A stretch of 64,000 nucleotides of DNA from Paenibacillus beijingensis (GTDB taxonomy: Bacteria > Bacillota > Bacilli > Paenibacillales > Paenibacillaceae). Positions 25,113 through 34,325 of the stretch are shown piece after piece. Each line of letters begins with the position of its first letter. Position 1 is the stretch's first letter. The position numbers and the translations under genes are program-made. Under the pieces are notes generated by a model. That model was not told where the DNA came from, searched no databases, and saw nothing but the letters and a program-made list of their open reading frames with translations. The stretch is from NCBI RefSeq assembly GCF_000961095.1, contig NZ_CP011058.1, positions 2,075,001 to 2,139,000 of the forward strand. Reading direction: 5' to 3'.

Positions 25113-26075
25113 TCAAACGAGCGGCTTGGAATAGGACTCGTAGCTCTTCCATACCCGGTAATTCAGCTTTCCATAGAACGAAACGAGCGTCGTCCAGTCG
25201 ATGACGATGCTGCGGATCCCCCGCTGGCGCAAAAAGTGAATGCCAGCCTGCACGACCGCCAGCCCGTACCCGGATCCGCGAAAGGCGGAATCGATGCCGA
25301 GCGGGCCGATGCCTCCGAGACCGTCTGCAAACAACGGCGCCCAATAAACGTTTTGCGCGATAAACGGAGAATGGGCATCGTTGATCCGGCAGAAGCCGAT
25401 GATTTGCCCCTCTTTAACCGCAACGACAAACTCGCGTCCTTTGCCGCCGCGCTCAAAATATTGCACCGCTTCATACTCCCACCGCCCGGGAAAGCAGCGG
25501 CGCAAAAACGCCAGCAGCGCCCCGCTCTCGCCTTCCCGCAGCAGCCGGAATTCGGCATCCGCGAAAGCGGGCAGGTCCTCCCGCAAGTCGGGCCCGTACG
25601 TGTTCAGAAGATCGCTTTCGGTCCGCCGGTCGTTCCGGTATCCTTTTGCCTCGAACCATTCCCGGGTTACCGGGTATTCCTTCGGAATACCGGGGAAATA
25701 GTGCCATGGATCGCGGCCAAGCAAAATTTTCGTGACGCCATATTTGATGAGCGCCTGTTCGGCGCCGCGAAGCAGCTCGCTGCCGATTCCCCGGCCGCGG
25801 TAAGCGGAATCGACAAGCAGCACCTGAATCCATCCGGCTCCCGCCGGGGCGGGAGGTGCTGCTTTTTCCTGCCAAGCTTTCGCAACGATGAAGCCGACGA
25901 CGCGATCGGTCGATTCATCGATTGCAAGCCGGGAGCCCATCTGCAGCACGTTGACGTCCCGGATGCTGTTTTGCAGCAGCAGCTCTTCCCGCATCGGAAA
26001 ATGGCCGCCCAGCTCCTTGTTCCATAACTCGCAAATTTCGCGCAGACGGCCGCTCGACCAATTCTCGTATTTCAT
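25113..26075 (-). CDS. GNAT-family acetyltransferase (tandem GNAT)
   Basis: A 320-residue protein with two GNAT-like halves. The first has the acetyl-CoA loop VDSAYRGRGIGSELL (about residue 95) and the second has IDSAFRGSGYGLAVVQAGIH (about residue 262). Double-GNAT proteins of this size acetylate small amines or sugars. The gene is downstream of an RpiR regulator on the same strand with a 143-bp gap, a pairing that often marks amino-sugar genes. The substrate is unknown. The ATG at 26075 has GGAAGGGG upstream. Confidence 0.82.
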   Translation of the reverse strand: MKYENWSSGRLREICELWNKELGGHFPMREELLLQNSIRDVNVLQMGSRLAIDESTDRVVGFIVAKAWQEKAAPPAPAGAGWIQVLLVDSAYRGRGIGSELLRGAEQALIKYGVTKILLGRDPWHYFPGIPKEYPVTREWFEAKGYRNDRRTESDLLNTYGPDLREDLPAFADAEFRLLREGESGALLAFLRRCFPGRWEYEAVQYFERGGKGREFVVAVKEGQIIGFCRINDAHSPFIAQNVYWAPLFADGLGGIGPLGIDSAFRGSGYGLAVVQAGIHFLRQRGIRSIVIDWTTLVSFYGKLNYRVWKSYESYSKPLV

Positions 26076-26218
26076 CGGAGCATCCCCTTCCTCAGGCTCT
26101 CGTTACTTTCGCGTCGTCCACAAGGCGGCAGCAAAATCGCGTCCACCGCCGGGAACACGGCCGAGGTTCCTTTTTCCCGACCAGGCAGCGGCTGCTATAT
26201 CATAACGGAAAGGAAAAG

Positions 26219-27058
26219 TTACCTGCTGCCGCGGATCGCTCTTCTTGTCCGGTTGAGCAGCTCTACCGATTTCCCGTAATCTTTGCTGGCTACTGCCAAA
26301 TAAAGAATATCGATTACGTTGAGCTGCGTAATCCGCGACGCAATCGCGCCGCTGCGAATATCGCTGTCCGTTGATGAAATGCGCAGCGGAACATCGGCAA
26401 CCGCCGACAGGCTCGTATTCCCGAATTTCGAGATGCATATGGTCGGAACTCCGCTGCTGCGGGCATGTTTCATCGCGGTGATCACTTCCCGGGTTTCTCC
26501 GGAATACGAGATACCAACCGCAACGTCATTTTTCGTTATCGTGACGGAAGTCGTAATTTGCAGGCTGGAATCGGCGAAAGCGACCGCTGTTTTGTTAATC
26601 CGCAAAAATTTCTGCTGGGCGTCCTGGGCGATCAGGTTGGAAGCGCCCACCCCGAAAAAGAAAATGCGCTCGGCCCTGGAGAGCAGCTCGACTGCCCGGG
26701 CAACCAAGTGAGGCTCCAAAATTTTAACGGTATCGCGAATCGACTGGATGTTGTTGCTGGAAACATTTTGAATGATCGTCTCAAGCGAGTCGCTCGGGCG
26801 GATATCCTGATATCCCTGCTCCTCGACCTTTTGCAAATCGCCGATCACCCGGATTTTTAAATCCTGATAGCTTTTCATTTCGAGCGACTTGCACAGCCGG
26901 ATAATCGCGGATTGACTTGCCCCGCTTAAATCGGCGAGTTGAGCGATGGACTGGTCGAAGATCCGCTCCGGATACTTCAAAATATACCGGGCAACCTTCT
27001 GTTCAGACGGATTTAATTGATCAAAAACTTCCTTAAGCTTCACGAGTCCGCCGTTCAT
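26219..27058 (-). CDS. RpiR/MurR-family regulator
   Basis: A 279-residue repressor. The N-terminal helix-turn-helix (residues 15-75) holds QSIAQLADLSGASQSAIIRL and the SIS sugar-isomerase-like effector domain spans about 110-260 (RIFFFGVGASNLIAQDAQQK, VGISYSGETREVI). RpiR proteins usually sense phosphorylated (amino) sugars and act on nearby genes. The likely binding site is the AT-rich, highly symmetric region upstream at 27130-27222. Its targets may be itself, the GNAT gene and possibly the PheC-like gene. Confidence 0.9.
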   Translation of the reverse strand: MNGGLVKLKEVFDQLNPSEQKVARYILKYPERIFDQSIAQLADLSGASQSAIIRLCKSLEMKSYQDLKIRVIGDLQKVEEQGYQDIRPSDSLETIIQNVSSNNIQSIRDTVKILEPHLVARAVELLSRAERIFFFGVGASNLIAQDAQQKFLRINKTAVAFADSSLQITTSVTITKNDVAVGISYSGETREVITAMKHARSSGVPTICISKFGNTSLSAVADVPLRISSTDSDIRSGAIASRITQLNVIDILYLAVASKDYGKSVELLNRTRRAIRGSR

Positions 27059-27191
27059 ACCCCGTTCACCTCGCTTGCCGCATTCGTTTTATTGCCAATC
27101 CGGTCTTTCGCGGCGAAAATGGTCGTCACAACTAATGGTACTTATTATATCATTTTTTTGAAATAAAATATCTAATTATATATTTTTATTT

Positions 27192-27222
27192 GATAATAAA
27201 TTTCATTTTGAAATTTATTATC
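27192..27222. promoter_or_regulatory. Perfect AT-rich palindrome upstream of rpiR
   Basis: Fourteen-base arms GATAATAAATTTCA and TGAAATTTATTATC flank TTT. The left side (27150-27191) is also A/T-rich with GAAATAAAATATC. Symmetry and location 134 bp upstream of the RpiR start suggest an operator for that regulator. Confidence 0.6.
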
Positions 27223-27252
27223 GCAATTCTTCGATCGCTTACAGAACGCAAA

Positions 27253-27278
27253 TAGAACCGTCAAAGCTGACGGTTCTA
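27253..27278 (-). terminator. Terminator-like hairpin after the PheC-like gene
   Basis: Perfect 11-bp arms TAGAACCGTCA and TGACGGTTCTA surround AAGC, 28 bp beyond the minus-strand stop. The following T-run is weak. Confidence 0.6.
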
Positions 27279-27305
27279 CGGTACTGCAGGTTTGAAGCAA
27301 ATAAT

Positions 27306-28160
27306 CTACTCGAGCCACTTTTTGTACAGCGCGTCGAACTTGCCCTGCAGCTTCATTTCATCGATCCACATTTCAAGATAGCTGGCATAGATAAAATCGC
27401 CGCGTGGAATCATGTATCCTTTTTCGCTTTTCGTAAACGGTTTTTCCGTCAAAGCGGCGAACAAGCGGGAATCGGCCTTGGCATAGGTCATTGCCTCCAC
27501 CGTATCGGTAATCATCACGTCATACGTGCCGTCTGCCACCAGGTGCGGGATGTCCAGATTGTTTTGGACAACGGTCACGTTGGCATTTTTCAAATATTGG
27601 CGTACGAACACTTCATTGGTTCCGCCCGGATTGACGCCGATCCGTACAGTCGGCTTGTTGATATCTTCAAGGCTCGTATATTTATCTTTGTCTTCGGCGC
27701 GGATCAGAGGCGCTTTGCCGAATTGAATATAGCCTTCTGCAACGTACGCTTTTTTCTGCCGGTCCGTATTGCGGGTAACGCCGCCTACGGCGATATCGAA
27801 TTTGTTGGCAAGCAGGTCGTTCATCATCGTCGGCCAGCTCGTTTGCACAAAACGGACTTCCACGCCCAGACTTTGCGCAAATTGTTTCATGGCATCGACA
27901 TCGTAGCCTTCGTATTCATTCGTTGCCGGATTCAAATATGTAAACGGCTTGTAGTCCCCTGTCATTCCGACCCGGATATATCCTCTGTCGATAATTTGAT
28001 CGAGCTGGGAATCATATTTTTTCAGCGCCGGACCATCCGGCTTAACCTTCGCTTCCGCATAAACGCTAGGTACTGTAAGCGTTTCTTTTACAACAAATCC
28101 GGTTCCGAGCAGCGAGACGCCAACCACGCCTGCTATCAATACTTTTTTCCAATTTTTCAT
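27306..28160 (-). CDS. Secreted PheC-like (cyclohexadienyl dehydratase-type) or amino-acid-binding protein
   Basis: A 284-residue exported protein with a Sec signal (VLIAGVVGVSLLGTGFVVKE) and predicted cleavage after SVYA; there is no lipobox. The mature part has the type II periplasmic-binding fold with motifs close to PheC cyclohexadienyl dehydratases: VGMTGDYKPFTYLNP, QTSWPTMMNDLLANKFDIAV, RIGVNPGGTNEVF, DVMITDTVEA and EKGYMIPRGD. No permease or ATPase lies nearby, and a Gram-positive solute receptor would need a lipid anchor, which favours a secreted enzyme. An orphan amino-acid receptor remains possible. It follows a chemoreceptor gene on the same strand. Confidence 0.72.
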   Translation of the reverse strand: MKNWKKVLIAGVVGVSLLGTGFVVKETLTVPSVYAEAKVKPDGPALKKYDSQLDQIIDRGYIRVGMTGDYKPFTYLNPATNEYEGYDVDAMKQFAQSLGVEVRFVQTSWPTMMNDLLANKFDIAVGGVTRNTDRQKKAYVAEGYIQFGKAPLIRAEDKDKYTSLEDINKPTVRIGVNPGGTNEVFVRQYLKNANVTVVQNNLDIPHLVADGTYDVMITDTVEAMTYAKADSRLFAALTEKPFTKSEKGYMIPRGDFIYASYLEMWIDEMKLQGKFDALYKKWLE

Positions 28161-28275
28161 CTCGTTTTCTCTCCTCCTGATTGTTCTTTTTTCTTGCGCA
28201 GTTTAAAGCCGATTTCCGTCTAACCGCAGCTTATCGCTTACAGGCATCCCCCCTTAAAATGACTGCGCCGCCCCG

Positions 28276-30249
28276 CTAAAGTTTGAACTTGGAAAGCTCT
28301 TTGCGGAGTTCAGCGACCACCGTTTCCAACTGGCGGACCGACCCGGAAATGTCTTGTATCGAGACGATTTGGTCTTCGGCGGCTTCGGCGACCTGCTGGG
28401 CATCGGCTGAAGTAAGATTTGCGATCGAGTTCATTTCCTCGACAGAAGAGGTGATCTGCTGCGACCCGGCAGACATTTCCTCAGATGCCGCGGACACTTC
28501 GAGAATATGATCGGCTACGTCGCGGGAAGCTTTCAGGATGTTGGCGAATTTTTCCCGAACGTCCTCGATCAGCGTAATGCCCAGCTGCACTTCACTGTGG
28601 CTGCTGCTCATCAACTGGACGGCATGAAGCGTATCTTCGCGTATTTCGCTCAACAGCTTGGCAATCTGCACGGTCGACTCATCCGATTGGCCGGCGAGCT
28701 TCTTCACCTCTTCCGCTACGACGGCAAAGCCGCGTCCATGTTCGCCCGCTCTCGCCGCTTCAATGGAGGCATTCAGCGACAGCAGCTTGATTTGACCCGT
28801 AATTTCGGTCATCAGATTCAAAATCGTAGCGATTTGCTGCGAGCGCCCGTCTAACCGTTCGACGGCCTCTCCCATTTTCGCCGCGCCTTCACCGATACCT
28901 ACGATTTGCTTCACCGCCTGCTCAACGGCGGCGCTTCCGGTTTCCGCATGGTTTGCAGCTAACTGGGCGGCTTCGGATACAATCGATGATGTTTCGGCAA
29001 TTCTCTCCACCCCGCTTGCCATATCATTCATCGATATCGAGATTTCCTGGGAGCTGGATGCATGCATCGTTGCACCCTCGGCAATTTGCTTAATAGACGA
29101 GCCGATCCGGTTCACACTGTTCATCGCGCTGTCGACGCCCGCCGATAAGGCTCCCGTCACCTTCAGCACTTGACCCGATGACTCCGTTACTCCCTCAACC
29201 AAATGTTTCAAATGGGACACGGTTTGATTGAAATCATTTGTAAGCACAGCCATTTCATCTTTTCCCTGCACGCTGATCGTTTTGGTCAAGTCGCCCTCGG
29301 CTACATCTTTGACGGCGCGATTAAGATTCTGGATCGGACGGCTGAGCCGCACGGTAAATCCATAAGCAATCCCGATGGCAGCCAACAATGCAATGACGGA
29401 AATCAGGATTAAGTTCACCGTCAGTTTGCCGATCGGGGCATGCAGTTCTTTGGTTGGAGCCAGAACAAAGACGCCCCAATTCAATGACGTCGGCGCGTAC
29501 GCTGCGGTGTATTTGTCGCTGTCTAATTCGAATTCCAGCACCCCTGTCTTCCCCCGCTGAACTTGTTCGTATGCGCTTGTCACTTCGGGTATGTTCATAT
29601 TCTGAACCGTTCCTTTTAACACGAGCTCGGGATCGGGATGCCAAATATATTTTCCCGACTTGCTGAGCAGAACAGCAACTCCCGAAGCGCCGAACTTTCG
29701 GGTCGAGACGCTCTTCTGGACACTATTGATCGGGAGGGTCGTTCCCATATAGCCGTATTGTTTGCCGTCCCTCATCAGCGGAACAATAATGGTGACAATG
29801 TTATTGCCTGTCCGTTTGGATACGACCGGTTCGGAAACGACGACCTTGCCTTCGCCTTTGCCCGCTTCCTGGAAATGCGCCCGGTCCGATACGTCCGTCA
29901 CTTCACCCAAGTAGTTAACGACGTTTTTTCCGGTCAGATCATAAGAAAAGTAAAACGTTTCAAACTCCGGATTTAGCTGTTGGGCCTTTTTTATCAGTGC
30001 GATGTCCTGCTGCTTGTTGTTGTCCGCCGAAATCAGCTTTCCAATCGACTCCACAGTGGCGATCCTCGAATCGATAAACTGGTTGATCTCCAGCGCCAGA
30101 TTCGTTGCGCTAAGCTGCGACTCGACATCCAAGCTGTCCTGCAGCAGCCGGGATGCGCTGGTATAACTTGCAATAAAGACGGAAGCGAGGCTGGCGAGCA
30201 AGAGCAGCGACATCATGAAAATCATTTTTTGCTTAAGGCTCTTTAACAT
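28276..30249 (-). CDS. Methyl-accepting chemotaxis protein
   Basis: A 657-residue transducer. TM1 is at about residues 10-30, an extracellular double-Cache region runs to about 275, TM2 is near 278-300 (LILISVIALLAAIGIAYGFT), a HAMP domain follows (RLSRPIQNLNRAVKDVAEGD), and the cytoplasmic signalling domain has the conserved hairpin tip IKLLSLNASIEAARAGEHGR. It should signal to CheW/CheA. The sensor probably binds an amino acid or carboxylate, as usual for dCache. The PheC-like gene 115 bp downstream may be cotranscribed. Confidence 0.93.
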   Translation of the reverse strand: MLKSLKQKMIFMMSLLLLASLASVFIASYTSASRLLQDSLDVESQLSATNLALEINQFIDSRIATVESIGKLISADNNKQQDIALIKKAQQLNPEFETFYFSYDLTGKNVVNYLGEVTDVSDRAHFQEAGKGEGKVVVSEPVVSKRTGNNIVTIIVPLMRDGKQYGYMGTTLPINSVQKSVSTRKFGASGVAVLLSKSGKYIWHPDPELVLKGTVQNMNIPEVTSAYEQVQRGKTGVLEFELDSDKYTAAYAPTSLNWGVFVLAPTKELHAPIGKLTVNLILISVIALLAAIGIAYGFTVRLSRPIQNLNRAVKDVAEGDLTKTISVQGKDEMAVLTNDFNQTVSHLKHLVEGVTESSGQVLKVTGALSAGVDSAMNSVNRIGSSIKQIAEGATMHASSSQEISISMNDMASGVERIAETSSIVSEAAQLAANHAETGSAAVEQAVKQIVGIGEGAAKMGEAVERLDGRSQQIATILNLMTEITGQIKLLSLNASIEAARAGEHGRGFAVVAEEVKKLAGQSDESTVQIAKLLSEIREDTLHAVQLMSSSHSEVQLGITLIEDVREKFANILKASRDVADHILEVSAASEEMSAGSQQITSSVEEMNSIANLTSADAQQVAEAAEDQIVSIQDISGSVRQLETVVAELRKELSKFKL

Positions 30250-30434
30250 GAGTTGAAATCCTCCCTAACCAAGTGACCATCGTTTCAATGGTTCTTTTTT
30301 CCTATCATTACTAGTTCAAAGTTCCGACTTTATTTGTTATCGGACACGTTTCCGTAATTCTAAAGGTTTATTTTGGAATTCATAGGAGTGAAAAAGGAGT
30401 TCGCTGCGCGGCGGGGTTGATCTTGCGGCACACC

Positions 30435-30474
30435 AAAAAAGCCTGATCGGCGTATCCTAACGCTGATCAGGCTT
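30435..30474 (-). terminator. Rho-independent terminator of the DUF4091 gene
   Basis: Arms AAGCCTGATC (30439-30448) and GATCAGGCTT (30465-30474) are followed on the minus strand by six T residues (A-run at 30435-30440). Confidence 0.8.
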
Positions 30475-30529
30475 CGTTTATATAAATTAAGATCATCTTC
30501 TCCCAGATGATTCAGATGGAAGAGAAACG

Positions 30530-32230
30530 TTATACCGCTTGGCCTGCCGCTTCCCGAATGAGCGCGTTGACGCGCGCTCTTCGCCGAAGCAGCCATGACA
30601 GATCGGCAGGCGCCTCGGTAAAGGTCAGCGGAGCAAGCAGCTCTTCCTCCACCAGCGCGAGCGTCCGCTCGCGGCCGATAAGACGCTCCAGCAGCTGCAG
30701 CGCCCGCAAGTCTTGGAGCGCTTCGCGGAATACGCTTAGCCGCACGGATTCGACCGGATACCCGTCTTCGCCCGGGTACACGAGGAACGAATCGCCGGAC
30801 GGGAACGCGCCACCGGCGTCGGTGACCCGGTACGGGTCAATCTGCTTCAGCGAATGCTGCGTATACCAGAAATTGTAGCCCCAATGGAGGAAGCCTTCGA
30901 TGTTGTACTTGTACAGCTGCCAGCCCATCATGCGGTTGCGGACGGACGGCATGTTGAAAAAACGGTTTGATACCTGCTTGTACTGCAGACAGCAGTAATA
31001 TGTCCATAAATCCGGCACGCCGTTCTCGATAAACGTTCCGATATGATCGTTCGAAGGAACGGGCTTGCGCACAAGACCCTTTTCGTAGAACGCATAATCG
31101 GACAGCGCGTCGATGACCGGGAAGTCGGCGAGAAGATCCCGGACAAGCGCGCTCGCCTTGCCGTACGATTCCAGATGGTCCAGATGAGGCTCGTCGGAAA
31201 CGTGGAAATAACAGCTGCCTTCAAGTCCATGCTCGCGGATAAACCCGGTCAGCTCCGGCAGCAGCTGGCGCAGAAATGCGGCGTACGCTTCACCGGCCGC
31301 ATCCGTCTCCCAGCCGAAAATTTGCTTTGCCTCGCCATCGACGGCCGCGATAATTTTCGGCGCATGCTTCGCCCCCCACTGCGTGAACAGATGGGAAAAT
31401 TCGAAATATTTCACGCCGCTGCTCCGGCACAGCTCCACCCAGCGCAGCAGTCTGGCAAATCCGAACGTATAGGTATCGCCATCCTTCTGTACGTCCACAA
31501 GCTGCACGGTCGGCCGCTCGCCGCCGACTGCTGTGTCCAGAGGAGGGGTAAACAACGGCGTCAAAATCATATTGATTCCGTGGCGCACGGCCGTCTGCAC
31601 ATATCTCTCAATCAAGCTCCAGTGCTCCTCGTTGAACACATCGACCTTGTAATGCGTCGCCAGGCAGTCGGTATGAAACCATTCCGTATGAATGAGCCTC
31701 TGCTCCGGCAGCGCGGCGCCGATGACCGTAAGGTCGAACGTTTCTTCCGCCAGCTGCTCGCCCGTTTCCGCTTCCATCGTCAGACGGATCGGGTAGCTGC
31801 CTTGCGGCATGTCTTCCGTCACGTCGACCGAAATCCACAAGGAGCGCCACTGGGCGGGATAAACGTTCATCGCTTCGGATACGAACGATGCCGAGCCTTC
31901 TATGGCAGTGAAGCGGAGCGGAAGCAGCGGATCCGGGTAAAGCCCGGGCGAGCTGCGCAGCACGTTATCGTCATGATCGTGATAGCACGGCAGCTCGGAA
32001 GGAACTAGCCCCACCGTCCGAACCGAAATGTTAGGCAAAATATCCGAAACAAGCCGCACCGTTACCTGTTTGAGCAAACGTGCCGAACGGTAAGCGAGTT
32101 GAAAGGAAAATACCTCTTTCCGCAGCGCCGTGCCGCTTGTACATGGTTTGTCCTCCAGCTCTCCGTCCGCAAACACTTTCGATAACGAGCTGAGCAGCAC
32201 GGTTTCGAAACCCGTATTGCTGTTCTGCAT
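30530..32230 (-). CDS. DUF4091 domain protein (glycoside-hydrolase-like)
   Basis: A 566-residue protein without a signal peptide. The N-terminal half is beta-rich. The C-terminal half is a DUF4091 module resembling a TIM-barrel hydrolase (YFEFSHLFTQWGAKHAPK, CYFHVSDEPHLDHLE, LWTYYCCLQYKQVSNRFF, GFLHWGYNFWY). The acidic residues in HVSDEP are candidates for catalysis. It is divergent from an AraC regulator at 32.37 kb that probably controls it. An intracellular role on oligosaccharides imported elsewhere is inferred; activity for the family is poorly established. Confidence 0.8.
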   Translation of the reverse strand: MQNSNTGFETVLLSSLSKVFADGELEDKPCTSGTALRKEVFSFQLAYRSARLLKQVTVRLVSDILPNISVRTVGLVPSELPCYHDHDDNVLRSSPGLYPDPLLPLRFTAIEGSASFVSEAMNVYPAQWRSLWISVDVTEDMPQGSYPIRLTMEAETGEQLAEETFDLTVIGAALPEQRLIHTEWFHTDCLATHYKVDVFNEEHWSLIERYVQTAVRHGINMILTPLFTPPLDTAVGGERPTVQLVDVQKDGDTYTFGFARLLRWVELCRSSGVKYFEFSHLFTQWGAKHAPKIIAAVDGEAKQIFGWETDAAGEAYAAFLRQLLPELTGFIREHGLEGSCYFHVSDEPHLDHLESYGKASALVRDLLADFPVIDALSDYAFYEKGLVRKPVPSNDHIGTFIENGVPDLWTYYCCLQYKQVSNRFFNMPSVRNRMMGWQLYKYNIEGFLHWGYNFWYTQHSLKQIDPYRVTDAGGAFPSGDSFLVYPGEDGYPVESVRLSVFREALQDLRALQLLERLIGRERTLALVEEELLAPLTFTEAPADLSWLLRRRARVNALIREAAGQAV

Positions 32231-32372
32231 TCCGCGTCCCTCCTGAAAACTTGTTTATCAATTTTTGCATAAAACCGGTTGCTAACCGGAAACATGTTGT
32301 GATAAAAAATAATGTGATATTCTATTTTAACAGGCGGTTTCCGCAAAAGATTTAGCTAAAGGAGAGTTTTTT

Positions 32373-33278
32373 TTGCACAATACCGGCAACCTTGCTCCGC
32401 AGCGCAACGCGGCTCCTTACCGCGATTGGTCTCCAAGCGTTCACTATGCGCAGTTCCAAACGGTTCCGACAGGCAAGCTTCGCCGAAGACGCATCTATGA
32501 CTTTGAACTGCTGTATGTTTGCGACGGCGAAGCCGCGACGGTGCTCGCGGGCAAACGTTATGCCGTAGCTGCCGGGCAAATGATCTTTATTCCCGCCGGC
32601 ATCCCTTATTACAACGAGATTGTATCGGCGCCGAATGCCCGCTTTCTTGGCATTCACTTCGATTTTTTCGATGAGCTTGATTTCCAGACCGATGTCGATA
32701 TGATTGTGAACGAAGCAACGGCGTCGGCGCACCGGTTCGGGACGGAGGCCGTAGCCGAATCTTTCGAGCCTTTGTCGGAGCGGCCGCTTTACACCCCTTC
32801 TCTGGGATGCGTGCAATTAATGGAGCAAGTCGTTCACGAATTCAGCGTGCGGGCCCCCGGCTATAAACTCGTGTGCAAAGCGCTGATGCTGCAAATATTG
32901 GGAATGCTGCTGCGCTCGCAGCAATCTTGCATTACCCCGCAGCTGCCCGTCCAGGATGAACGGGTGCTGGGTCTCATCGCCTCCATTGAAGCCGCGCCGG
33001 CTCGGCGCTGGAGCAACCAAATGCTGGCGGAGCGGCTGGCGATGAATAAAGACCATATGATCAAAGTGTTCAAAAAGGCGACGGGCGTGCCGCCGGGGGA
33101 ATATGTGCAAATGCTGCGGCACCGCGAGGCGAGAATATTGCTGCAGGAAACGAACCTTGCCGTTGAAGAAATCGGCATTCGCGTCGGTTACCCGGACATC
33201 CATTACTTCAGCCGACTGTTCCGCAAGCGCGAAGGCGTCTCCCCGCGAGCGTACCGGAATCTTTCGCGGATGCTGTAA
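32373..33278 (+). CDS. AraC-family regulator
   Basis: A 301-residue regulator with an N-terminal cupin (ELLYVCDGEAATVLAGKRYA, IFIPAGIPYYNEI) that probably binds a sugar, and a C-terminal AraC domain (NKDHMIKVFKKATGVPPGEY, then IGIRVGYPDIHYFSRLFRKR). The start is TTG at 32373, placed seven bases after AAAGGAGAG. It is divergent from the DUF4091 gene with a 142-bp intergenic region, and likely activates that gene in response to its substrate. Confidence 0.9.
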   Translation: MHNTGNLAPQRNAAPYRDWSPSVHYAQFQTVPTGKLRRRRIYDFELLYVCDGEAATVLAGKRYAVAAGQMIFIPAGIPYYNEIVSAPNARFLGIHFDFFDELDFQTDVDMIVNEATASAHRFGTEAVAESFEPLSERPLYTPSLGCVQLMEQVVHEFSVRAPGYKLVCKALMLQILGMLLRSQQSCITPQLPVQDERVLGLIASIEAAPARRWSNQMLAERLAMNKDHMIKVFKKATGVPPGEYVQMLRHREARILLQETNLAVEEIGIRVGYPDIHYFSRLFRKREGVSPRAYRNLSRML

Positions 33279-33593
33279 TTCGTCCGCCTCATCCGAAGGG
33301 GCTTTCCCATAAGGATCGAATCTCACGGAGCCAGTCAGCGGCTATCCCTGCGGGCCTCATTTCCGTTATTTGCAGAAAAATGTCCGAACTCTCTAAAGAA
33401 ACGGACTCCAGAATCGCTATTTGGCCGAAAAACAGCCTAACGACGCTCTTTTTCAGTGAATAGCGTCCCCTCAACAGCAGCCGAACCGGTTAAGGGCAGC
33501 CCCTTGACCGGTTCGGTTTCGTTTAAAGCTTTCAGGTCGGCCACTTTGACGTGCTGATGCTGCTTCGTGCGTTTTTTCGGCTCAACTGACGGA
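33279..33593. other. Non-coding interval with repeat-like sequence and hairpin
   Basis: No gene was recognised. The left part has an AATCGCTATTTGGCC-like segment paired loosely with GAATAGCG further on, of the kind seen as interspersed repeats. The right part (33481-33516) is a strong hairpin: 16-bp arms around CCGAACCGG, related to that at 6213-6252. It may terminate the AraC gene or, read on the minus strand, the MgtC operon. Confidence 0.55.
33481..33516. terminator. Dispersed terminator-like hairpin, copy 2
   Basis: Arms 33481-33496 and 33501-33516 pair completely with one G-T pair. Loop and stem share CCGG, AAGG and AGCCCCTTGA with the hairpin at 6213-6252. It lies 78 bp beyond the MgtC stop. 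Confidence 0.6.
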
Positions 33594-34319
33594 TCATAAA
33601 ACGTCTCCTGCCGTCTTCAGCCGGATCACCCCTTCGATGCCGGCCAGCTTCAGCAGCGCCTCATCGAACGCTTTCGTTTTCTTCAGTTTTACGTCCATCT
33701 TTATAATCAAAGGCTGGGCGGAGCCTTCCGCCGCCTCTTCGTTCTCAATCGTCAGCTTGTAAATCTTAATTCCGGATTTGTTCAGGCTCGTCACAATATG
33801 CTGTAAACTGCTTGTTTTGCGGTGCAAAACAAACGTGATTTGCCGGTCTTTTTTGGCATGGGAAAAATTTTTCTCCACTTTGTTCAGGAAGAACAAGCTC
33901 ACCACCACCAGAAATGTAGAAATGGATGCGCCGTAATAGAAGCCCGCCCCGACCGACAGCCCGATGGCCGCTACAACCCAGAGCGACGCGGCCGTCGTCA
34001 AGCCCGATATGGTCAAGCCCGTGCGCACAATCGTACCGGCCCCGAGAAATCCGATCCCGCTAATCACCTGCGCGGCAAGGCGGGCGGGGTCCATCCGCAC
34101 GTTCGGTTCGGCGGCATACTCCGAGAAACCGTACATCGACAACAGCATAATCGCGGCAGATCCGAGACAGACCAGAATATGCGTCCTAAACCCGGCGTGA
34201 TGCCCGCCAAGCTCCCGCTCCAGACCGATCAGCCCGCCCAAAACAATCGCTAGGGTCAGCCTGACGGTCAGCTCCAGATGATTAATTTGCCATACCTCGG
34301 GATTAAACGTCAGTCCCAT
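33594..34319 (-). CDS. MgtC/SapB-family membrane protein
   Basis: A 241-residue protein with about five TM helices in the first 145 residues. The family signature GLERELGGHHAGFRTHILVC, QVISGIGFLGAGTIV and GLTTAASLWVVAAIGL is complete. The C-terminal 90 residues form a soluble ACT-like domain. The start lies six bases after the PHP phosphoesterase stop, so it is the last gene of the phosphate-compound operon. MgtC proteins affect magnesium and phosphate homeostasis and restrain the F-type ATPase in Salmonella; a link to phosphate balance fits this context but is inferred. Confidence 0.88.
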   Translation of the reverse strand: MGLTFNPEVWQINHLELTVRLTLAIVLGGLIGLERELGGHHAGFRTHILVCLGSAAIMLLSMYGFSEYAAEPNVRMDPARLAAQVISGIGFLGAGTIVRTGLTISGLTTAASLWVVAAIGLSVGAGFYYGASISTFLVVVSLFFLNKVEKNFSHAKKDRQITFVLHRKTSSLQHIVTSLNKSGIKIYKLTIENEEAAEGSAQPLIIKMDVKLKKTKAFDEALLKLAGIEGVIRLKTAGDVL

Positions 34320-34325
34320 GCACCT

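Noticed and set aside
33518..33593. Readable frame after MgtC (KVADLKALNETEPVKGL)
   Set aside because: Short, overlaps the hairpin and follows a stop; no start or family support, so treated as chance.
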